14,078 bases of DNA from Synura sp. LO234KE (lineage: Eukaryota; Sar; Synurophyceae; Synurales; Mallomonadaceae), in NCBI GenBank assembly GCA_015143735.1, contig VKHC01000087.1, positions 1,407-15,484 on the forward strand. The letters run 5' to 3'. The notes below the pieces were generated by a model. It saw only the letters and a list, made by a program, of their open reading frames with translations, made no database searches and was not told the origin of the DNA. Both the position numbers and the translations under genes were made by a program. Of this stretch, positions 8,855 to 14,078 are shown in pieces (position 1 is the first letter of the stretch; every line of letters begins with the position of its first letter).

Positions 8855-10490
8855 TTGCATCAGTCCTTGCGTCACTCCCTCACCGTCACTTACCGCCGCT
8901 GGAAGTTACTTCATCCCGCTACCTCCCCTCCACAAGGAATGATTCTTCGTACGCCGTCCCGTCCTCTCTTGTACCATGGCTCTATGACTATCCACGAGGG
9001 GTTCCCAGCGATATTCGGTACACGTAATGCTCGGGCTTCACTCCTCACACTTGTCTCGTCATCGGGTCGCTCCGCTTCAGGGGTAGTACCCCCGGCGTCC
9101 TCTACTCCCTTACCGAGCTTCCTCTCACGGTGGAAATTTATCGGCCGGTGCCACGCATCCCTCCGTTCTACGTTGGCCATGTGGGCTGCCACACCCACCT
9201 TACGTCCCCGGAACCCGACCTTGCACCCCCTCTGTGAACCACTCCCCTCACCACGTCCACCAAGTGCTCCACACCAGCCTTTGCAGCATGCGATTGACAC
9301 AGGCGCACATCAAGTCTCCCTCGCTCTGCTTCACACGTCTGATCATGAGTTCTGGCCTGCGCGTCTCTACTGTGAAGCCATCGCTAAGTCCCACGCTCGT
9401 CCTAAACCTCAGGCAGTTCTCCTCATGAGGAATCTACGCAGCTTCTGGGACCATCAGGCTCCCAAGCTATGAAGAGGCTTCCCACGTCATTTATATCCCA
9501 GACTCAGCTCTATTGACATCGCTCCGCTCGCCTCCTACTTTCTTTGCTAGTAAGGTAATGGCTTAATGAAACTGTCCAGCTTCTCCTGTCCCCCCTAGTA
9601 TCGCTTCGGCACTCTGCCCCGCTCCCAGTCCTCTTGTCCACCTGTCCATCGTCCGACCGCGGTATGCACCTTGTACAATTCTACGTGACTTTAGTAGTCT
9701 CCCGCCTTTCTACATCCTCCCCCTCGCTGCATGAGACCTCCTTCACGGAGCACCCCCGGGGCGATTGCTTTCCCTTGGGAGCCCTGCGAGACTCCTGGTC
9801 CTGGCGGGACCTCTGTACGGGAGACCAGGTGCTCGTCTCAACGGACCACTCACTGAACCAGGAAGTGCATTCCTTGCGGCGGATTCAGGCCCAGCGCACT
9901 CGCGACCTTGACCGTGCCACCCGCGGCGACCCTCCCATCTGGGAAGTCGTCACGATGACCTGCTTTGTCTCCCTCAAGGCTCTCGGGGCCACTACGAGAT
10001 ACTCCTCCATGAGTGGCACTAGACCATTGGTCGCAACTACTGTAAAGTAGCCTCAAAAGCTCCCGACCGGAGGGCATTGCTTACCTGCACCCTTTGCCCT
10101 CCTCCGACCGCTGTGACGATGACACCTACGATCATTTCTTCCGCCTCTGTCCCTCCCCCTTTTGCATGAGTGTCGGATGTCCATAAACGCTCAGATGGAC
10201 CGAATCGCGCTCAGCACAGACCTATTAAAAAGCAGCTTGTCCCTCAGCTCATACAACTTGTTCTCTCGCCCGACGGTCACAGAATCTCCCTCGGGATTGG
10301 AATACTGCCCAACTGACCACTCTCTGCCCTTCTCCCTGCTGACTCCTCTGAGGCCATCACCGTCGTGCTCCTTGACTTCTCTCACACCCTGATCCCACGA
10401 CTTGACGCCTTCTGGGAAGCCAAGAAACAGGCGAAATACGTCGAGGCCGTGGAGAACAGTTACGAGACCGACCCAATTGTACTCCGCTTT
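8855..10490 (+). pseudogene. LINE C-terminal remnant, copy 2
   Basis: Counterpart of 5205-6840. It includes the 205-codon low-value frame (8855-9472) and the split zinc knuckle: stop at 10020, CTLC at 10086-10097, then TYDHFFRLCP in the next phase. No differences from copy 1 were seen in this stretch. Confidence 0.55.
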
Positions 10491-10540
10491 CTCCAACGCG
10501 ACTACAAATCGTTCCCCCTGGACCCATCAAAGAACCCAAA

Positions 10541-11200
10541 CGTTTTTATGACGTTCGGCTCGTTCACGTTCCGGGTGTCTACACGTCTTGGAAAGACGCC
10601 CAGTCGCACACAACAGGGTTTCGCAGCGACTTCAAGCGGGTCAAGACCCGTCAGAAGGCCGAAGCTTACGTCGCCCAGCAGGTCACCCTAAGTCGGACTC
10701 CGCTTTCCTCCCCAGATGCGGTCCTGTATACAGTCGGCTCTACCTCGCTGGCGTCGAGGTCCGCCGAGTGGGGAGCAACCTTACTCAGCTCCCCCTGTCT
10801 CACTCTGGGGTCCAGTGGTCACTGAACGGTCCGATCCGGATTTGATCGGGGACCTTCGTTCGACCAACAGCTACGGTGAAATCAAGTCTTTCTTCCATGC
10901 CCTCAAGTGGAGTTGTGCCTCTGATGGGACCTCCTCCTCGCCAGTTCGCCTCGTCTAAATTTGATCACCGGTACTGTGTGCGCCTCTACGGGTACAACTC
11001 TGTCAAGGCTAGGTGCAATAAGGCCCTCATCCAGCACCTCTGTCGCCGTTGTCTTCAAGATGTCCGTGCCCATCCTGACAACGCCATCTCCTGGATCAAG
11101 GCGCACACGGATGGCTCCTCATCCGACGCCCTGGGAAATGCGGCGGCGGATCACTGGCAGCTCGTGGACGCTCGGGCTCCTCTGGTGCGGTGGCCGGCTC
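10541..11200 (+). pseudogene. HBD-RNase H module B (RNase H1-like), broken
   Basis: The complete order HBD, linker, RNase H. The HBD (10541-10672) reads on in the same phase through a linker into VLYTVGST (10721-10744), where the first catalytic Asp of the usual TDGS is Val (GTC at 10733-10735). A frame change leads to LWGPVVTE and STNSYGEIKSFFHALKW, keeping the catalytic Glu (10878-10880). A second change leads to RLYGYNSVKARCNKALIQ, where the second Asp is Asn (AAC at 10996-10998), and then ISWIKAHTDGSSSDALGNAAADHW with the His loop and last Asp (11149-11151). Two of four metal ligands are thus lost, besides two frameshifts and a stop near 10826. It differs clearly from module A, so the two are separate copies or families. 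It was probably the C-terminal part of a LINE-like element; a decayed cellular RNase H1 copy is less likely. Confidence 0.75.
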
Positions 11201-11340
11201 CATTTCTCTGCTCCGTCATCCTCGGCGCCCTCGTGTTTCATCCCCCTCGGATCCTCTCTCGTCACGGAGCCATGTTTGGAATTCTTGCGTTCTGCCGGTG
11301 ACCCACTACCTTTCGCCTCCCCACCGTGCTGCAATCTTGC
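11201..11340 (+). other. Tail of module B up to the AT-rich element
   Basis: The RNase H B frame stays open to the TGA at 11299-11301, but the residues past about 11200 match nothing I recognise. The composition is still GC-richer and pyrimidine-rich like the retrotransposon. It changes abruptly to AT-rich near 11380, just after the left inverted repeat of the next element. Confidence 0.4.
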
Positions 11341-11367
11341 ATACATCCGTGTACCAAAATCCGTACT
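11341..11367 (+). repeat. Left terminal inverted repeat
   Basis: Pairs with 12363-12389 at 22 of 27 positions. Mismatches are at repeat positions 8, 9, 21, 22 and 24. It contains the perfect core GTACCAAAAT. Confidence 0.6.
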
Positions 11368-11369
11368 AT

Positions 11370-11381
11370 AGTGCGCGCACT
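11370..11381. repeat. 12-bp palindrome AGTGCGCGCACT
   Basis: Perfect palindrome two bases inside the left terminal repeat, followed by an A-run. It could be a subterminal protein-binding site or a hairpin. It has no counterpart at the right end. Confidence 0.5.
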
Positions 11382-11957
11382 CAAAAAAAGAATACCGTTA
11401 AACTACCCTACTATGGGAAAACTGTGTTTTTACACCATAGCAAGCGGCAGTTTTTGTAAAATAAAATTTAGATGAACATAAGTAACCGCTATAGTATTGA
11501 AAAGTTTTGGAGAAAACCTTACTGTAGATTAACGAAAGCTATTTCAGTATTCCGCAAGTATTTTTCATCATTTTCTAATGATATATCTCTCTCGACACAT
11601 TTCTACTTTGCTGTAATTGCGATGTTTACCAGTGTTGCAGCATAGAATATGGACGACCAGTGCATGATTAAACGTTTTCATGCATAATATATGTACATTA
11701 ATAATATGTGGTAAATATCGTCGTAGTCGAACGAGATAAAGGATGAAAAACCATTAGGCAATAATTTCAGATATTCTAATGCAGCTTCTTATTCCCTTTC
11801 GTTTTGATCTTATTTGATCATATTTTGAAGTTTAGAATATGTCAGAAGGTTGGGTCATGTAAGTTTCCTTGAAATATTTTTTAATGTTTACGCTAAGAAG
11901 AAATTAAGTCAAGCGACCTCTAGTGGATGCCAAAATGAACCAATATTCTCCCTTACT

Positions 11958-11969
11958 ACCCTATAGGGT
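11958..11969. repeat. 12-bp palindrome ACCCTATAGGGT
   Basis: Perfect palindrome near the middle of the AT-rich element. A related, imperfect string (ACCCTACTATGGG) occurs near 11404-11416. No function inferred. Confidence 0.5.
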
Positions 11970-12125
11970 GAACTTGGAGATTGGATTGGATTGTAGCGGG
12001 CGAGGAACGGAGCTGGTAGGGTGGCGGAAGCGTCTAGCAGGGTCTGTGCCGCATTATATGTTTTGGTCTTGTATATTCTGCGTCTACTATATGGTAACAA
12101 AATTATGGCTTATCCGTGAAAGTAT

Positions 12126-12277
12126 CCGCTAAAGTCCGGTGATGTTATATACTATAGAAATACTATAGTAAAACTTTGAGTTCTAAAGTATTACTAAAGT
12201 ACCCCGCTTAAGTAATACTTTATTTTTTAAGTTTTCCTATAGCACAAGGCAGTGCCGCTAAAGTTTCACTAAAGTAC
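12126..12277. repeat. Cluster of CTAAAGT repeats and a 12-bp-stem hairpin
   Basis: CCGCTAAAGT occurs at 12126-12135 and 12255-12264, and ACTAAAGTAC at 12193-12202 and 12268-12277. ATACTATAG is repeated with an 11-bp period (12149-12157, 12160-12168). TAAAGTATTACT (12184-12195) and AGTAATACTTTA (12211-12222) form a perfect 12-bp stem around a 15-nt loop. Repeated subterminal motifs near one end are typical of transposase-bound DNA elements; here that is an inference. Confidence 0.55.
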
Positions 12278-12362
12278 AAGAAACTTAATCCGTCATGATA
12301 TAGGACTACGCCCTACAGACGGTACTTTAATAGTACTTAAGGAATATTTTAACTGACATTAG

Positions 12363-12389
12363 AGTCCAAATTTTGGTACAAAGATGTAT
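12363..12389 (-). repeat. Right terminal inverted repeat
   Basis: Reverse complement partner of 11341-11367, containing ATTTTGGTAC at 12370-12379. Confidence 0.6.
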
Positions 12390-12958
12390 AGCTACTGACT
12401 GTCGTGCCCGCTCTCACTGCCCCTCTGTTCCTCCCGCGGCCTTCGGGGATGTAGTAGTGGCACCCGGAGCTCCCTACTCGGTCACGGTGCTTGCCATTTG
12501 GTACATGGGAAGTGGATGGTTCGGTGCGGTTTTTTCGGATCTCCTCTGCTGAGTGTTAGTTTTTCAACCTCTGACCTCATCGTAAATTAACTATACGATT
12601 TTCCGGAATAGTACACTAAATTTAAACAACCTGGCGACCCTAGCTTCGGAAAATGTAGAGCGGTTTTGTATTGTTGGTGCCCCTGGCTTACTAGTCACGT
12701 TTGCCTTCGTTATTATGTGCTTATACGTATTTACCCTCAATTCTTTTTGATCCGTAATCTTATAATTCTCATCGAATGTAGTACTTTAAAATTATCCAGC
12801 ATACGGCATTTACTTCTCGCTTCAAATCATGAGAGGCTCCGTCAAGTCATAATGTGGTTCGAGTGGACTTTACGGCATCTCATATTACTAGCTCCATGGG
12901 CGGCGTAAGGTGAGGTAGAGATTTCGACGGGGATAAACGGACTCGGAAAGCCATAAAA
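12390..12958. other. Spacer between the AT-rich element and the JmjC gene, no gene seen
   Basis: It contains a GC-richer island at about 12395-12545, then AT-rich sequence again. ATTTTCCG (12598-12605) and CGGAAAAT (12647-12654) form an 8-bp inverted repeat. An 80-codon plus-strand frame (12666-12908) is hydrophobic but resembles nothing, and chance explains it. The right part must hold the 3' untranslated region of the minus-strand JmjC gene. No AATAAA-type signal is visible on that strand close to its stop codon. Confidence 0.5.
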
Positions 12959-14078
12959 TCAAAAATCCTTGATGTTACTAAATCTACCCCTCACGAGTTC
13001 AAGAATGAACCCGGGGATCTGGTCGGCATGGAGGACGTGACCGAGGAGCATATAGAACTGCTGCAACGCTTCGGACCATTCTGGAGGGATGTCGAGAACT
13101 CTAGCAGCCTCTACATCAGAGAAAAGGAATAAATCTCTCCCCACAGGTAAGGAAACTTTCTCAATGCCAGGCAAAGGCAACCTGCCTCCTGCAATCGCCA
13201 AATAAAACTTGTGAGCTTGTTGCTTCCCTCCAACGAGTCCTCCCATAATTCGCTCGACATTCCGTCTTATGGCGATAAGCTGATCCACTCCTAAATCGGC
13301 ATGCTTTCCTGAGCTAACTGCAGCTGTTATCTGGGCCACTTCATTCGAGTGATTATCTTTGAACCACCACGATAATGACACGTTTTCTGTTAGTGCTTCC
13401 ATTTGATGCCACCAATATTGTGGAATGTACAGTACATCCCCAGGATCCATGTCAACTCGGTACTCTGTCACATCATTACATTCGGGAAAGCTATTGTGAT
13501 TCGTCTCAATGTTCTCTTCATCGCATGGGATGATTACTTGGGCTTGCCGATCGCGAGGATGACCCACTGGATAGGGGTATAATTTCGACCATTCTTGGGG
13601 AGAAAATAGACGAACTCGCTTTCGCCCCGAAAGCTGCGCGAATAAATTTTGTTGTTCATCGAAATGACAGGAAGTGACTGCTCCGGGCGGACCACACAAC
13701 AATAAATTAGTAGTGAGCTCGTTCCAATTTCCCATAGTTTTGAAAGCTGCGGCAGTATCAAGCGAAAACTGAGAGAACTCTTGAGCCATAGTTGGACCCA
13801 TTTCCAAAACCACTGCTTGTTGTAAATAGTAATGGTCGGTTGACCCGCCGTCGTTGGATTTTGAAAGCTCCACGAATCTTTTGAATGGGAGTGAAAGTTT
13901 GGTAGAAGGACGGCGGAAAACGTAGCCATTAAGATTCTTAGATTCATCCCAATAATGGAATTTCGGGAAGGGATCGGTTGCTTTCACATGATAGACATCG
14001 CATAGAAAATTTGCAACAATAGCAGTGGAGAGAAATTCAAAGTTCCACCTATTAGTGGCCTTCTCCGTCAACGGACAT
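12959..14078 (-). CDS. FIH/HIF1AN-like JmjC (cupin_8) 2-oxoglutarate Fe(II) hydroxylase, N-terminus outside the window
   Basis: Such enzymes hydroxylate protein side chains (FIH: Asn in HIF-alpha and ankyrin repeats) using Fe(II), oxygen and 2-oxoglutarate. The frame is open from the window edge to TGA at 12959-12961. No ATG lies near 14071 (that codon is TTG, preceded in frame by Cys-Pro), so the true start is upstream. Counting from 14071, residues 6-25 match the FIH strand after its start region. Also seen are YLQQ (82-85), T133, HFD (H136, D138), N142, K151 and YWWH (H222), giving the HxD...H iron triad and the 2OG Lys/Tyr/Thr set. DRQAQV and GDVLYIP are conserved. Helix VDQLIAIRRNVERIMGGLVG (262-281) matches the FIH C-terminal dimer helix. 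About 75 further residues to the end are extra compared with human FIH (349 aa). The FIH Asn294 position appears to be Ser234. No intron is seen. A related cupin_8 hydroxylase with other substrates is possible. Confidence 0.88.
   Translation of the reverse strand, partial: CPLTEKATNRWNFEFLSTAIVANFLCDVYHVKATDPFPKFHYWDESKNLNGYVFRRPSTKLSLPFKRFVELSKSNDGGSTDHYYLQQAVVLEMGPTMAQEFSQFSLDTAAAFKTMGNWNELTTNLLLCGPPGAVTSCHFDEQQNLFAQLSGRKRVRLFSPQEWSKLYPYPVGHPRDRQAQVIIPCDEENIETNHNSFPECNDVTEYRVDMDPGDVLYIPQYWWHQMEALTENVSLSWWFKDNHSNEVAQITAAVSSGKHADLGVDQLIAIRRNVERIMGGLVGGKQQAHKFYLAIAGGRLPLPGIEKVSLPVGRDLFLFSDVEAARVLDIPPEWSEALQQFYMLLGHVLHADQIPGFILELVRGRFSNIKDF

Larger units (their letters stand above)
7061..10710. 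repeat. 3,650-bp tandem duplication, copy 2
   Basis: Head-to-tail with copy 1, no spacer. The join at 7060/7061 shares only two bases (CC at 7061-7062) with the sequence that continues at 10711, so it looks like an end-joining or template-switch junction with minimal microhomology. Copy 2 continues beyond 10710 into the RNase H B domain, which copy 1 lacks; copy 1 is preceded by the first half of HBD A, which copy 2 lacks. Near identity of decayed, presumably unselected sequence means the duplication is very recent, or is an assembly artefact. Confidence 0.93.
11341..12389. mobile_element. MITE-like AT-rich element with terminal inverted repeats, about 1.05 kb
   Basis: The 27 bp at 11341-11367 match the reverse complement of 12363-12389 at 22 of 27 positions, with a perfect 10-bp core GTACCAAAAT / ATTTTGGTAC (11351-11360 and 12370-12379). 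Weaker similarity continues inward: TTAAA-x-TACC units follow on both sides, and an AGCGGCA block lies about 100 bp from the left end and 130 bp from the right. The inside is AT-rich, non-coding and full of short repeats and hairpins. This suits a non-autonomous DNA transposon (MITE or foldback type). No convincing target-site duplication is visible, so the exact ends may lie a few bases away and the superfamily cannot be named. Confidence 0.55.

Noticed and set aside
3411-10710. The two 3,650-bp blocks as long terminal repeats
   Set aside because: They are directly adjacent with no internal region, and their contents are coding remnants rather than promoter/polyadenylation-type sequence.
950-11200. 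LTR retrotransposon or integrated pararetrovirus, because of RT plus RNase H plus a viroplasmin-like domain
   Set aside because: The RT wording and order fit LINEs, and no LTR, protease, integrase, coat or movement domain was found. The HBD is also the normal N-terminal domain of cellular RNase H1.
12666-12908. 80-codon hydrophobic plus-strand frame as a small membrane protein
   Set aside because: AT-rich sequence favours hydrophobic codons by chance; no conserved features, and no start context to support it.
14069-14071. Start codon of the JmjC gene at 14071
   Set aside because: The codon is TTG. The frame is open to the window edge, and FIH-type proteins have further residues before this point, so the start lies outside.

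Overview
The window is a piece of a eukaryotic nuclear genome: retrotransposon wreckage plus the 3' part of one intact gene. The evidence is the decayed non-LTR (LINE-type) reverse transcriptase, RNase H modules carrying the eukaryotic RNase H1-type N-terminal hybrid-binding domain (HBD), and a JmjC hydroxylase of the FIH/HIF1AN type. I see no bacterial operon layout, tRNA, rRNA or CRISPR. The lineage cannot be fixed from the sequence alone. The long exon without introns and the transposon types suit a microbial eukaryote (for example an alga or other stramenopile, or an early-diverging fungus), but this is an inference.

Layout. 1-949: no recognisable gene, two short palindromes. About 950-3880 (+): a LINE-like element with pre-RT linker, reverse transcriptase (1180-2640; FADD motif at 1940), an unassigned linker, then an HBD (3361-3492) and RNase H (3493-3880). 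It is broken by several frameshifts and stops. 3411-7060 and 7061-10710: two head-to-tail copies of one 3,650-bp block, with only three differences seen, all in the last 87 bp. Each block holds RNase H 'A', a 1.3-kb unassigned stretch, a LINE C-terminal remnant with a broken zinc knuckle, and a second HBD ('B'). After the second block HBD 'B' runs into its own RNase H 'B' (to about 11200). 11341-12389: an AT-rich, non-coding, MITE-like segment bounded by 27-bp imperfect terminal inverted repeats (22/27 identical). 12390-12958: no gene seen. 12959-14078 (-): a single long frame for a 2-oxoglutarate/Fe(II) JmjC hydroxylase, open to the window edge, so its N-terminus lies outside.

The only gene likely to be functional is the JmjC hydroxylase. 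The rest is nested, decayed mobile DNA. It was later rearranged by a recent tandem duplication whose two ends lie in or next to the two HBD-RNase H modules, and whose new junction joins HBD 'B' in frame to the rest of module 'A'. The most unusual points are that duplication with its junction-clustered differences, the RT/HBD/RNase H association, the previously unexplained inverted-repeat element, and the C-terminal extension of the FIH-like protein.
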